From Phoronis australis (Eukaryota > Phoronida > Phoronidae), in assembly GCA_002633005.1 (NCBI GenBank), contig NMRA01000012.1, forward strand, positions 2,062,550 through 2,126,549: a stretch of 64,000 nt of DNA. The letters are read 5' to 3'. A program made the translations under genes and the position numbers. Shown piece after piece: positions 12,269 through 24,602 of this stretch (positions are counted from its first letter, which is position 1; each line of letters starts with the position of its first letter). The notes beneath the pieces were generated by a model. It made no database searches. It saw only the letters and a program-made list of their open reading frames with translations, and was not told where the DNA came from.

Positions 12269-14142
12269 ACATCCAGTGGTTCCGTCCAATTCAACAGGCA
12301 GCTATCTGTGGTCGGTGCTTTCAGAGAGAGAGAGAGAGGATTATAGAATATTCAGCTTTTAAAAGAGGATTTATTTTTGTCACTAATTGAAACAACTTTA
12401 CCTCACTTAAACAGTGTTGGTAATTATCAGCTTCCAATACTGTTTGTCTCATTGAAGTTGCCTTAAATGGAGTTCACGTTCTTTTTGCTTGGTCACAACT
12501 ATTTAAAAGTTTTCTTAGGTTTTTGTTCAGTTTTATTTTCTGGTGACTTGGACCTAATATGGAACAGTCATTCCGAATTAATCACTGTCCACAGCATCTG
12601 TTCTTTCCACTTCCTTCAAAACAATGTAATTTGTAGACATTACAGTGTGTCTCACAAGATTTGCCCATAAATAAGTGCTTTATATTTTGAAATTGAGAAA
12701 ATAACAAAGCATTTAAACCGCGTTTTTCTTATAATTGTGTACAAATAGCGATTGGTTACCTATCAGGAGCCCAATTTCTCTCGAGTAAGCTAACTGCTGG
12801 ACTCATCTTTCATCTGGGCATTGAGCGAGGACTCTGCTCAAAAGCCTGTTAAAATCATGTGGAGCAGAGATGGTAGCTTTGAAGTTCCCACCATCTATGA
12901 GTGCCTTGCCCTGCATGACTACCAAGGGCTACTCAAACTTTGCCAAAGGTCAACCCTTGATGTCACATGTTCAAGAGTTGCCGCTCAGTGCCCCGATGTA
13001 GGATCAAAAGTAACTTCGAGAGCTAAGCTTCTCGAGGGAAATCTGGCTGTTGATGTGTAACTATGGCTATTTGTTACTCTAAGTGCCAGTAGTAGGAACA
13101 TTCAAGTTGGTGGTTAAGTCTTGGTTTTAAACATTGTTCACATGTGTATTGTTCATTTTGTAATTGATTTCCTTACATTGCATGTGTAATTTTTTCTTCT
13201 GTTCCATGCCAAACATACTGTGGTATGTATTCTGCAGTCTCATGGTCGTTGTAATGAGGATTTCTACTTGATGTGTAGTCATCACAGTGGGAAATTGCTA
13301 GTCAGTTTATGGATTATTTTTAGTGTCTACTGCAGATTGGTGAATCACTAGGAATTGGAAAGTAGGGCCAGTATTCAGTGCAGTCAGTTATAATTGTTCG
13401 TGTTTACTAATGTTCCAGATGCAAGGTTTTTGTTCATCTGCTAAAATTATGTTTATTCAGTAGTACAGTGCTTCCGGCTCCATCCAGGTACTTTGAGGTA
13501 GTGGTGGACTTCCCCTTTTGGTAGAATTGCTATACTTTCTTCAAAACAAGATTCGAAATTGTTAATATTAAAAGCCAATTTATTCTTTCAAAGCCCAATT
13601 GTACCACATTAGTTGTAAGATTTCATCATTTCTCAAATATTAAAGCCTCTAAGATCAAAGTTTGTGGACTTATTGTTTGCCCTGTGAATTATCCGCATCA
13701 CACTGCATTGTGCAAGTGTAGTATGTAAGTTGGTTTATAATTTACTTCATTTTTACAACCACGTAAACATTCATTTTACTCAGCTGTGTTAGGTGCTAGT
13801 CATCGGTTATGATCGTCATTTACTTTTAGTGCAGTGTCGCCATGAAAAACGTTATTGTAGATGTTTTCAAATGTAGCATGTTGAAAAGTCTAGATAGAGT
13901 AGAATTCATGCATTGCTTCTGCGCCTCATCAAATTATTGCTATTAGAAGTTGGATTTTTTTACTTTAATTTATTACTGCCCAGTGGTTTTAAATGAGCAA
14001 CAAGGCATCAAGGTTTGTGGTTTTCAGTTTAATCTTTGGGTTAACATTTTGGTATTTTCTAAACTGCAGCAGCATAGTTTCCTGACTTTCGCATTTGTTC
14101 AAATGAAAATGAATTTATCCAAAATTATATTTCTTTAATAAA
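12269..14142 (+). other. Probable 3' UTR of the GTPase gene
   Basis: After the TGA at 12266-12268 there is no further spliceable exon that I can connect. The stretch holds a short (GA)n run at about 12,322-12,337 and an open frame at 12,821-13,060 without recognisable similarity. The first AATAAA I see on this strand after the stop is at 14,137. If it is used, the 3' UTR would be about 1.9 kb. Confidence 0.4.
14137..14142 (+). terminator. Candidate poly(A) signal AATAAA
   Basis: Canonical hexamer downstream of the GTPase gene stop. A second AATAAA occurs near 14,317. Which one is used cannot be decided from sequence. Confidence 0.35.
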
Positions 14143-15150
14143 GTTGGACTGTGACATCAAAGTATTCTCTTATTTTCAAATTCTAACAGCGTTTGTTAAA
14201 ACACGCAGGCAAGTGCATGAACTAAACCAACAATAACATAGAACTAAGTCGGAGTTGAGCACTAACCCAACTTGTGTTTGTCCAACTTGTGTGAGTTTTG
14301 CTGTTTCCCAGATACTGAATAAATTGGTAAGACTGGAAATGCTGATGCTAGCTCTTATCTAATTGGTGAATTCTTCAAAAAGAAATCGAAAATGATGCTA
14401 AAATCCATTACTGGTGATAAACAGCAAAACAAAATTGGGAGACCCACATCTATACAAAGTAAACCAAAACCCAGCGATTTGAGTTTCCACTCTTAAGCAT
14501 AGGTGTGCCAGATCATCAAGAACAAGTTATAAGTCCAGGTTATCTGTTATCAGTGTGAACATAACCTACCTCCCGCATGGGCAGTGCAACTCGGAGTACA
14601 CTGTAAATTTGCATATTTGATGCGTAGCCTACTGCGGCTTTGACTTCCAACTTGTTGTCGGCAGTCAGGGCCACTTTTTGACAAAATTTGATTTTGGCAA
14701 AAAATTCATGTGACACATGCTATTCCACATGGTGCAGCGTCAATTTGTTACTCTTTTTGGGAAGAGGTGTTGGAAGCAATTGACTCGACTGCACTTGCTA
14801 AACTGCACCAAATACATTTTTGTGGTATTATGCAAGTCTTAGTGTAAAGTTATTTTTAATCAAAAATTTCCTCCTTGTCACAGCTCCATCTTATTTTGAG
14901 CCTTTATTTAAGTAATTATATAATACTTTATTTTCATACTCTTCTAATTGTACACATCAGCTTTGTATTTTACTTTACATCATTTCTGATTGGGCCACTT
15001 GGAATTCGGCCGATTCACTGAAGTGGTTACACAGTTTTTCAAACCAGTTTAAATAATAATAATAACAATAACAGTGGGACATGCAAACAATTACTGACAC
15101 TGATCATTGTGCACCGTGAGAGTTTAAATCAAACTTAACACACCTTCAGC
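14143..15150. other. Intergenic DNA between convergent GTPase and GST genes
   Basis: AT-rich, with no exon-like frame seen on either strand. It separates the 3' ends of two genes that point at each other. Confidence 0.45.
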
Positions 15151-15291
15151 CATGTAATCATTACCATGTAATCATTACCATGTAATCATTACCATGTAAT
15201 CATTACCATGTAATCATTACCGTGTAATCATTACCATGTAATCATTACCGTGTAATCCTTACCATGTAATCATTACCATGTAATCCTTACC
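15151..15291. repeat. 14-bp minisatellite (CATGTAATCATTAC)n
   Basis: About ten head-to-tail copies of CATGTAATCATTAC with occasional single-base variants (cgtg for catg, cctt for catt). It ends about 10 bases from the stop codon of the GST gene, so it lies in that gene's 3' UTR or just beyond it. Confidence 0.9.
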
Positions 15292-15301
15292 ACTACAGAC
15301 T

Positions 15302-17848
15302 TCACAATTTAGACATCCCTTCAAACATTGGCTTCATCTTATAAACCAGAAAGTGGGCCTCGTCATAATATGGATTGAGTTGTTGCCGTACTCTCTCCAA
15401 GTACTGGTCAAGAATGGGGTGATTTTTGCGGAAATCGTAGCCAGCGGCAATTGGTTGCATAAGTTCACATGAGCCCAGAACGTCAGCTATAGACAGTTGG
15501 TCACTATTCAGAAATGGCGTATCCTTGAGGAAGACATTTTCAATCTTGTCCAAACTCTTCTCCAGAAGTTCTCTGTAAAACTCCAGTTTTTCCTCATCAA
15601 TTGGTGCATTATTCAGACGTGGTTTGATGACCTGAAATGAAACACCTGTATGTGTAATGCCACAATCCCACCTCCACAATGAGTTTTTCTCCAATTACAA
15701 TCAGTTACCTTGCAGACAACTGGAAAACCAGACGTATATACTCATCAATTTTGTAAATTCACCAGTACACCCTCACAATTCTCCATTTATTTCATGTAAA
15801 AATAATTACCATTTTCCAAAAGTAATACATGACAACACAATAAAAATAATACAACATGGCACAAAGACTGGTAGAGAAAGAGGAATAAACTATAAATAAA
15901 GGCACCTGACACTTGCACGGTTTTATGGCGCAGTTGCAGTTTCGCATGGGGAAACATGCCATTTCATGCTCTGGTTTTGCGCTATTTCACACATAATGTA
16001 AACATGGTTCACAACAGAAATGGGTCACAATGGTATGGTAGGACACGCCAAAGGTTACGTACTGTGCACGCCTCCATCAATCACAGCACGTGAACATTGA
16101 TACCATGATGGTATGTAAAGACACGCACAGTCGCCAGTCCTCATGTGTACGCCATGACTTATTCATGTATGATTCACGTTTGCTTCCTGATAATCAATAC
16201 GTGCCAAATTTTTTAACATTTTGAACTTCTCTTTACGACATGACACGTTCTCGCACATTTCAAATACAATTCACTCTCATTCCCGAGAAAATTTAATAAT
16301 TGCAAATTCAAATTGCATGCCACACATGCCATGAGTTTGTGCACGTGCCAGGGGGGTTCAAGTATGACAAATAAGGCCAACAAAGGTACAAGTAAAAAGA
16401 TTAAAAGTGAAATATTGATCATGACTTTGTTTGCATCTGCAATCAGATTGTTACCAATCTGTAACCTATTTATCCAAAATTTATCACTGCAAATGTATAG
16501 CGAGTGATTAACGTCACTGAATGCACTCCAGGCTAACCTTTGTTTGAAAGTATTGGGCCGAAGGTAGTCTTGTGTTGAACTGATGCCAACATATATACTC
16601 CTCAATCCTGGCTCTCTTCTGCACGTCCTGGGGATACCAGTGATCAGGTAGACGTAAGGTTGTGCTCAGGTATTTCATTATGGCAACACTGTGGATAGAG
16701 AACACACTGACTGTACACTGGACAGTGCAAACCGACTACCAAGACAGGCCTAGCTCACAATTGGTATCGATATTGATGTGGTTAGGATCTATATAGGAAT
16801 GATGAAGTGAGACTTTCGAGAACAATCTGGCCAAATGCACCACCAGTTGCACACAGCAATATTGATAAGACCTCGCCCATTTACAAACATCACCGTAAAC
16901 AACACAACGACCACTTAGGATATCTTCAGATTCGTTACAATCAGAAAAATCAGCAAAGAAAGTTCTTTAAAAAAATTGACCCAGAACTGGTATTTTTGCG
17001 ATACTGACATGACGAGTTCTGTGTAATAGTAGTCCTGCATTGAGACCTCAAGTCATAAAACACTTGGCCTTGGGTACATTGGTTCACAATAGATTATGTA
17101 TGAAAATTACAAAGAGATAATTTTTTTAATTCACATTTCAGATTTCACTCTCATGAGCCTCCGGGTTTGATATATGGAGTGATACTAGACACAGCACACT
17201 ATGACCAACACTATGGAAAAATACGCAGTGACTGGGCACACCAATGGTAAAAATTGCATAATGTAGGACAGTTACATCTGATGCATGACCAAATACAGGA
17301 CCTCTTTAAACAGAGCTCTTTTCAAGCTGAAACATTTCGATGATTTAGCGCCACTTAATCTATCAAATTTCCTAATCGTAAATAATATATCTATCATTTA
17401 ACTAATTGAACAAATACTGTATTTGTTTGAGAAACTGAAATTCTTGTTTGTCTCTGCACACTGATAATTATTTGCAAAGTAAACTATGTTAGCACTATGA
17501 CGTCAATAGCACTCAGTATTTGTATCGGATTAACCTGACCTTTTTATGTTACTATGATGGTTTATTATGGAAGCCGAGCCAAGATCAAAATTTAAGTAGA
17601 TTTTGTGGTCTTTTATTTAACAAGCAGGTTGTTGACATTCAACAATTACAGTACATGAAAGGAGTTTGATGTTAGCACATAGAATGCCCAGGAATAGCAC
17701 AAATTAATTACCATACTTCATCAACAGCAAATCAGAAGTGAACCTTATGAAATTGTATACCTTTCTGTCAGCAAAAATCCTCCATGGTCGATAGCTGGTA
17801 CCAATTGGAAGGGGTTAATTTTCTTATATTCTTCTGTCAAATGTTCTC
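15302..17848 (-). CDS. Theta-class glutathione S-transferase (first exon missing)
   Basis: Three exons on the minus strand with matching phases: 17,848-17,761, 16,688-16,538 and 15,631-15,302 (TGA). Exon one encodes the end of the thioredoxin-like half, including NPFQLVPAID, with the cis-proline of the VPA motif, and the glutathione-contacting TES at its splice junction. Exon two starts the helical half (SVAIMKYLSTTL, then YPQDVQKRARIEEY). Exon three encodes most of the C-terminal helical domain (SIADVLGSCELMQP) and ends MSKL. These 189 residues compare with about 230-240 for whole GSTT proteins, so roughly 40 N-terminal residues, including the catalytic serine region, are in an exon I could not find between 17.9 and 24 kb. 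Family role: cytosolic conjugation of glutathione to electrophiles. Confidence 0.88.
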
Positions 17849-18108
17849 CTGCAAAGAAATTTAATCAATATTTATTGATAAAAGAGATTTGTCACAGAGA
17901 CAAGTTGAACATATAATAACTGCTAGCCATGTTCAAAATCTATTCATTCTGGTTTTACACATTTGGCACCGCCAATTAGGCAATTACAAATGCACAGATC
18001 GTTAAACTGCAATAAATCAAGTTTGAAGTGATAATGAAATAGCCATTATAGTGCAGTGTGTATATCATGAGAAGTTAAAAATGCAAACATGCCACAGAAA
18101 AACCTTCA

Positions 18109-18530
18109 AGGTTATGTAGGACCTCATCGTCATGTCTGTGAATTCAGCCAAATATCTGCAAAACTAGAGATTTTAACTAATTAGTAAAAGTATATATTTT
18201 CTTTAAGTGGAAAGCCTGCAGTATTGGCTTTTGACTTTTTAACACTCTAACCATTGAAGCATATGACCATGTCTTTTTGAAATGTAAGTTGACAGCAAAA
18301 CATTGGAATCAACATGACCAAATTTCATTCACTATGAATGTTCGAGATGAAATCTCAAAAACACTGAACAGTTTTTTAAATTACCTATCATTTCTTTAAA
18401 CAAATTATCATTTTTTTTCCATAAAATCATAAAACACCTATGAATTATAACCCCTCAAAAGCAGAGCATTTTAAAAAATATTCCTATCAGCATGATAGAG
18501 ATCTATGTATAAAGTAGAGTATCTGTTATG
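18109..18530 (+). mobile_element. MITE family 'AGGTTATGTAGGACC', copy 4
   Basis: It opens AGGTTATGTAGGACCTCATC and then follows the same block order as copies 2 and 3 (agccaaatatctgcaaaacta, agtatatattttcttt, atgaccatgtcttttt). The right end is not recognisable, so this copy is truncated. It lies upstream of the first recognised GST exon. Confidence 0.6.
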
Positions 18531-19329
18531 CAATCGTTACCATTCACACAGACACTTAGAACAGTTACAATACAATACTTCATGGTTTTAGTCACTAGTC
18601 ACCAGTACAATCGCTTTACGATTCACCACAGTCAGGTTGACTAAATAAGCTGATATTTGCCATTTACCACAATAGCGTTCAACGATATCACTGGTGGATA
18701 TTTGTGACAACAAGGCTCGTCACTCAAATAATCATGTTTTCTATTCACCCGACAAAGTTTTCAATGATCGCATATTTATCACGGGTTACATGCCATGTTA
18801 GTTAAATGAGATTTTTACTATTCACAGGGCAAACTTTCAATGATTGCATTGGTTAATAACCGTAAATACTGAAAACATCACAAACTTGACTGACAAACGT
18901 GAATCAAGTTTTTGCTATTTACCTGACAAACATGTCGGCTCTCATCTACTAACATTATCGCGCAGCTGCATGAGGTTAGGGACACTAAAAAAATAATTTG
19001 TTTGACTGGGACTAAGATTTGGCTATAGGCCGGAAATGAAAAATTGTTCGTGCCAAAACCGTGGGGTTGGCTGCATGGTGATAAGAAAACAGTGACCAAT
19101 CGATGGCTTCAGGCTCAGCGTTGACTTGGCTACAGGCGGGAGGGAGAGGTGAGGGGTGTTGGCCATGGAATCGAGTTAAAGAGTCATTTTGCCGGTCGAG
19201 TTAAACAGTTATTTTGCCCTATCAGTGATATAATTGTTTGGATAGACATTTTGGTGACATGACGTCATATCTCCCAGTGCGAGCAGTGTAAAAATGGCCA
19301 GTCAGTGCAGATTTGGGCAACTGAACTGG

Positions 19330-19945
19330 TTACGGGAGTATTCGTTCGAGTTGAAAGGAAGTAACGACATCAATGGCCTCCTAAGATGTTTTTCTTCTAT
19401 GCACAAAAGGTACTTATAGCATCATGACATTGATGCCTTTCTAAATCACTTGCAAAGTGGCAATTGCCTCTGGTTGAATAGTATGGACGCTCGGCTATCA
19501 CACATGCAATGCGGGTTCAAGTCCTAGTGTCAGCAAAATTTTTTACATTGGCGCCCAATGACAATGTGGGGCAAAACCCACGACAAATCCTGATGTGTAA
19601 ATAGATGTTCAGAGTGGCAGATGGAGAGGGGACCGGCCTAGTAGTGGTGGATCCAGAGCTGGGATCTTGCTGAAATCTGCAGCCAGGAGGTGCGCCAGTT
19701 CCATGAAAGGGGGAGGAGTGCGGTCAGGCGTGACTTCAGGGTGTGACATACAAATGCATAAAGCCTCTCTAAATGATCGCTTGCCTGGTGCAGTAGTAGG
19801 CAACTCTTCGCTGAGCCGATAGACACTCAGCTCTCACCCATGCACCTTGGGTTCAAGTACAGAAACACAGTGAGGTACAATTCGCCGAAAAGCTTCTGGC
19901 GTATGAAGACCCTATGGAAGCATCACCGTCTCTACTGCAGTAGAG
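19330..19945 (+). mobile_element. Third copy of the large inverted-repeat arm, split by an insertion
   Basis: The outer parts (about 19,330-19,450 and 19,880-19,945) match the arms of the inverted repeat at 20,690-21,310: 'gggagtattcgttcgagttg', 'gacatcaatggcctcc', 'gcacaaaaggtactta', then 'aaaagcttctggcgtatgaag' and 'accgtctctactg'. About 400 bases unrelated to the other copies separate the two parts. Confidence 0.55.
19455..19870 (+). mobile_element. Probable insertion with tRNA-like (SINE-type) modules
   Basis: Two pol III B-box-like sequences are visible: GGGTTCAAGTCC near 19,513 and GGGTTCAAGT near 19,850. Each follows a run resembling a tRNA anticodon-arm region (gacgctcggctatcac; gacactcagctctcac). 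The block interrupts a repeat that is contiguous elsewhere, so it probably arrived by insertion. The exact ends are uncertain. Confidence 0.4.
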
Positions 19946-20592
19946 TAGAGACGGTGCACTGTCTAGCATAGCCCAAGCCCTAGGCTATGACAGGCCTATG
20001 CCATCATCATCATGGCATATTCATAGGCAGTTCAGTTTTGAATTCTGTAACTGTTGACAAGGTAAAAGGAAGCGTGTTACCTTTCCTCAGCGCAATTTTT
20101 TTGTCAATGAAAGAAATGTTGTTGATCTTTAAAAAGATAAAAACAGATCGAGAAGGTTGTGACATCAAATCATAATACACTTTCAACATGATGCTGCACC
20201 GGCGTCGACGTCGTCACAGTTTTCAGGGATCTTTTGCTATTTCTTAAAGGGATCAAAGTTCAAGGTCGATAAATATGGGTCAAGCACTTGCGGACCAATG
20301 ATGTAAAAGATGACTGATCGACAACCAATCACTTGCTCGATTGTAAGTCAGGGAAATTTAAAACAACATGGCGAACGTCTTGAAGTTGTCGCAAGCTTTA
20401 CCTTTGGAGAAAAATACGTATAGGCATAAGGTATTTTAATGAAGTGAGACAGTCAAAGTGTCCATGTTGCGTCAGTAATGTTTGTATAAACAATAGCTGG
20501 ATTATTTAGGAATACAGTAGCCCTAATAGTCTGATTTGGTTGATTGTGTACATATGTTCCGTTGTTTACTCTACAAATTTAGGGCTATTTAG

Positions 20593-20643
20593 GCAATGAC
20601 CATCGCCTCTGCTGGCTCTACCAACAGAGGCGATGGTCATTGC
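20593..20643. repeat. Perfect 19-bp hairpin
   Basis: GCAATGACCATCGCCTCTG is followed, after a 13-base loop, by its exact reverse complement. It stands just left of a much larger inverted repeat. Confidence 0.85.
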
Positions 20644-20689
20644 GTACATTCAAGTCAAATGTCAATTTAGTAGACACATAGACAGTGAC

Positions 20690-21310
20690 CACAGTGACTA
20701 GCTAACCCCGGTATAGACAGCGACCACTGTCTCAAGCTGGCCAGTAGAGACGGTGTAGCTCTAAGCCAAGGGCTTCATACACTGGAAATTTTTCTGCAAA
20801 TTATGCCTCACAGCGACTAAACATCAACTCAAAGTCATGTTGTTATAAATAACTTTTGCGCATGGAGCCATAGAGGACACCTTAGGGCTTAGGCCGATGT
20901 CTTTAATTCCTTCCAACTCTAATAAATTCTCCCGTTATCAAACTTTTTCATCAAGCAGTTGATCCTTCGTTCAGTTGCCAAAATCGGAAGCTGGCCATTT
21001 CTAACACTGCGCGCAGCAGGTGGTATGACGTCATTCCCCTGGCAGAACTTCTCGAAGAAAAATTTTGATAATGGGAGTATTTGTTTGAGTTGGAAGGAAT
21101 TAAAGACATTGATGGCCTCAAGGTGTCCCTCTTGCGCAAAAGGTACTTAGTCACAAAGTGACTTTGATTTCCTAATCAGTGTCAGGCATAATTTGATGAA
21201 AAGCTTCCAGCGTATGAAGCTCCTATAGCAGCTACGCCGTCCCTACTGATCCAGCTAAATGCAGTGGTAGTGGTCACTGTCTTGCCCCGGTAGAGACGGT
21301 GAAGCTCCTA
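20690..21310. mobile_element. Large foldback element with arms of about 250 bp
   Basis: The left arm (about 20,690-20,960), read in reverse complement, aligns block by block with the right arm (about 21,053-21,310): 'gagttggaaggaattaaaga', 'aaggtgtcc', 'gcgcaaaag', 'aggcataattt', 'gtatgaagc', 'accgtctctac'. The centre is about 100 bp. No open frame spans it, so it is a non-autonomous foldback or MITE-type element. Confidence 0.65.
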
Positions 21311-22659
21311 TGGGAGTTGTTAGATGTTTTCAGCATGACAACCACTTTGTTTTGTTAGGGTGAGCAAACCACTACTATGGTCGAAATGCAGCAAGAGCAT
21401 TCATTTGCCATAATTCATAGTTTTCACAAGCTCACAGCAAACCGTGGAAAATGAGCCATCAAAATGTTTGAGCTTCCCATTACAAAAAATGGGGACTTTA
21501 ATGAATATTTTTGAAAAATTAAAAAGTAATATGAGTACTCACATTTTTCACTCACCTTAAGTTCTTGTGACTTCAAATTTTCTGCTGCTGAATGACCATT
21601 ACTGAACCAATTTTAATGGTATACATCAAACTATGTGCAAAAATACTGCTTTCAATCCTCAATGTACACGTTTTAGTTTTTTGTTTTACTTTACTGTCTT
21701 ACCACTTTCTCACCTGAAAAATCGTGAAAGTGTACAAGCAATGTCATAATCACTAATTCACTTGTCATAAAATTCCAGTTTATTTCACCTTTTCCATTTA
21801 GGAACTCTTCCAAAAAGGTAAACTTAGTAATTTTCCAAGTACCATGATGACCTTGTTAGGGTTCAAGCTAAACTCAAACCTGACTAGTTTGTTTAAGTCT
21901 TATAGTACAATTTATTTATGTTTAATCAAAGGTACACACCGTTTTATGGTATGCTCTATAATTATGATTGCAAAAACAATAAATATATCTTACTTGGAAA
22001 AATAATTCACATACCCACACAGGATTTCAAATAAATGACACAATGAAAATACTCCTTTTGAATTTTTTTAATTTTTTTTTAATTTCATTTTTTGCAATTG
22101 TATCAAAATTTGTTTGTTGTTCATAAGAAACATTTTACAAGACCGTAGTACTTCTTAAAGTGTCCAGTCATTTCCAATGTGATAAGTTGTTCTCTTTCAA
22201 AACAGCCCTTGTCCAACTTAGCTTCATGGGCAAAAATGTCTTGTCACAAACAAGTCAATGATGAAGTTTTCAACTATTGATCTTCTTCCTGCAAAATAGT
22301 TTGTGGTTTGGTGGGACACCAACCTTGTTTAACTCCAAACTGGTGTTTCAGTGCTGTAGTTTCATGTTTTTCATTTTTTTAAAACATCAGAAGCGAAATA
22401 AATGCCATTACTTTAATAATGTGATGTGCCACAAGAATGTCCCCATTTAAAATGTTTGGACCCGTTTCATTCTTTTCTATGTGCGTCTTAATATGGAGTA
22501 GCAGTGACACCTGTTGCCAAAATATAAACCACACATCTGCATTTTTCTTGTGTTGGAAACTGCAGCTTTGATGACTCGTACAGAATATCAAGCTAGTTAA
22601 GGTGATATGATAAACTTTATAACAGCAATTTGACTTGAGATCACCGAAAAACAGTGCAC
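21311..22659. other. AT-rich DNA without recognisable content
   Basis: I see homopolymer A/T runs and short frames only, and nothing that resembles an exon on either strand. Confidence 0.45.
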
Positions 22660-22955
22660 TCATTGTTCAACCAATATCTGTAATACCTGTTTGGTAAGCT
22701 ATTTGGTTGTTTTCGTAAATTTAGACATAAAAGTCTTGATCCACACAGTTTTTTAGTAAAAAAGCTCACTTCAAGGGAGCAGTTTTTGTAACTTAGATGT
22801 AAAAGCCTTGTTCTACGCATTTTTTGTAGGGGTTTACTGGCTAATGGTTGTGGGGATGGGGGTAAATAATGCATCATTGGAATCATGGACACCCTGGAAT
22901 ATTGGGAACCCCATTTTGGACACCCTATTTTTGAAATCCTGGATAGAGCCCTGTG
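22660..22955 (+). repeat. Dispersed repeat, copy 1 (partner at 62,310-62,520)
   Basis: It shares with the second copy the blocks 'cttagatgtaaaagcctt', 'acgcattttttgta', 'ggaatcatggacaccctgga', 'gggaaccccattttggacac' and 'gaaatcctggata'. The first part is itself a twofold repeat (ttagacataaaagtcttgat and ttagatgtaaaagccttgtt). No coding frame is seen. Confidence 0.6.
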
Positions 22956-23689
22956 TGATGTCTATGCCGTGTTGTTAACATATTTTTAAAGGACCCTCCA
23001 TCTTGTTTCAGCATAACAGTGAACAATGGTTTCCCAAATATACTGTTGGCATTTTGTGTGGCCTGAAATTAAGGAGTGCTGTTTGCTAAAAGAAGACTTG
23101 CTTTGAGGCTCTAAAATTGAAATAACTCGAGAACCGTCCAATTTGATGTCTAAAGCTATCATTTGAAACTATTTTCAAGTGTTCCTGGTGAATACTGCTT
23201 TGCACACCCTAGCAAAATGTAGATGACCATTAACAGTTGTCCAGTGCTGTGAATAGTTCAGCTGGTACTGTTGCAGTTTTGTTTGAATTCTCTTGACTAT
23301 GTTTTGCTATCTATTCTCGATCTGTTTTTTGTCTCTGGTAAGGAGTTTGTGACGCACATATTTTTTATTCAATCATCAATGATATTTCACTCGCTAAATA
23401 TATTTATGGACCCATCGATCTACACCTCCCTTTTCTTCAATTCGGATTTCAGACTAGTCCACTAATTCCTATGCACAGGGTCACATGACGCTTATTCCCA
23501 GACTCCCAGCCTTCTTATTGGTCTATGTCTTATGAATTTGATTAGCTCCTGGCTCTCACAAGCTGATGATTATCACATGTCTATAGGAAACTAACATGTT
23601 TCAGTTCAATTTCCTTTTGTCAACTACACAGACATACATATCCAAATACTCTTGTTCAATTTTACCTACTCACTTTCTCTCCTCATTTT

Positions 23690-23890
23690 TGGCACCTTCT
23701 TGTGCCTGTGTTGCACTTTTTGTTGCCCATCTTACCAGAGATCATTATTTTTTGCATTTTATTTATTTTATTTTCACCCCTATCTTTGTGGGTGTAATCT
23801 GTCATAGTAAATGACCATGATTTTGCCAACCTCGGTCCTTTTCATCTGTGATAACGAGTTTATGGCGCATATATTTTTCATCGCATGTTG
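23690..23890 (+). repeat. Dispersed repeat, copy 1 (inverted partner at 27,830-27,990)
   Basis: It shares 'gcccatcttaccagagat', 'gccaacctcggtcc', 'ttttcatctgtgataacgag' and 'gcgcatatatttttc' with the reverse complement of 27,830-27,990. The spacing between the blocks is similar in both copies. Confidence 0.55.
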
Positions 23891-24602
23891 TAGAATCTTT
23901 CTGTAAAACGCGCTATCCATGTGGAGCAACATTGTGAATTTGTGGTCTCTTTGTTCCAGGCTTTTGGCGCCAAATATCGGTTCCATTACCCTCTGAGAAA
24001 TGATTTAAAATCGTGAAATTTGCTTCAAAATTATCTTCCAGTGATCAAAAAAATGCCCTCAAGTTTTGAATCACTTTTAACTCACGCAAACCCTTGAATT
24101 GGTGGCAATTGGCGGGGGGGGGGGGGNGTTTCCCTTGCCTTATTCTCATCTGAAAAGGCACAGACTCCTTTCCCTTCAAGTGAACTAACAGTTTGTTGCT
24201 GCCCAAGACCAAGCTTGACGATTAAAATGATCGTGCCAGCATGGCAAGTCAATGTTTTTAGCCTTGTCTCAAGCAGCAATGAAGTAACAAACCCTTCGAA
24301 GTTTCAAGTGCAGAAGTCACAACGAATTTGAGTTGGAAACTAGTCGAGAACAATTTTGTATGATATAGGTGGTCTAAACAAATGGAGATTTTTTCACACA
24401 AGCCAGGTTTCATCATCCCTTCTCAGCTTTATTAGTCAAAACGCATACCAAAATGTTTAATTAATACATCAACAACTGATTAACCTCAATTACACACTGT
24501 GGGCAACCGTATAAATGTGTGGGTGGCCGTTTTCTATAAATTTTTTGAACTGTGAGTTCTATTTACTCTGTTAAAACGCAGTGTCTGATCATTTTGTGTC
24601 TG

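Noticed and set aside
12821-13060. 79-codon plus-strand ORF after the GTPase stop
   Set aside because: No recognisable similarity and no convincing splice link; kept as possible 3' UTR only.
18878-19099. Candidate first exon of the GST gene on the minus strand
   Set aside because: The frame does not contain the DLLSQPSR-type sequence expected for a theta GST N-terminus, and its donor context and phase do not fit.
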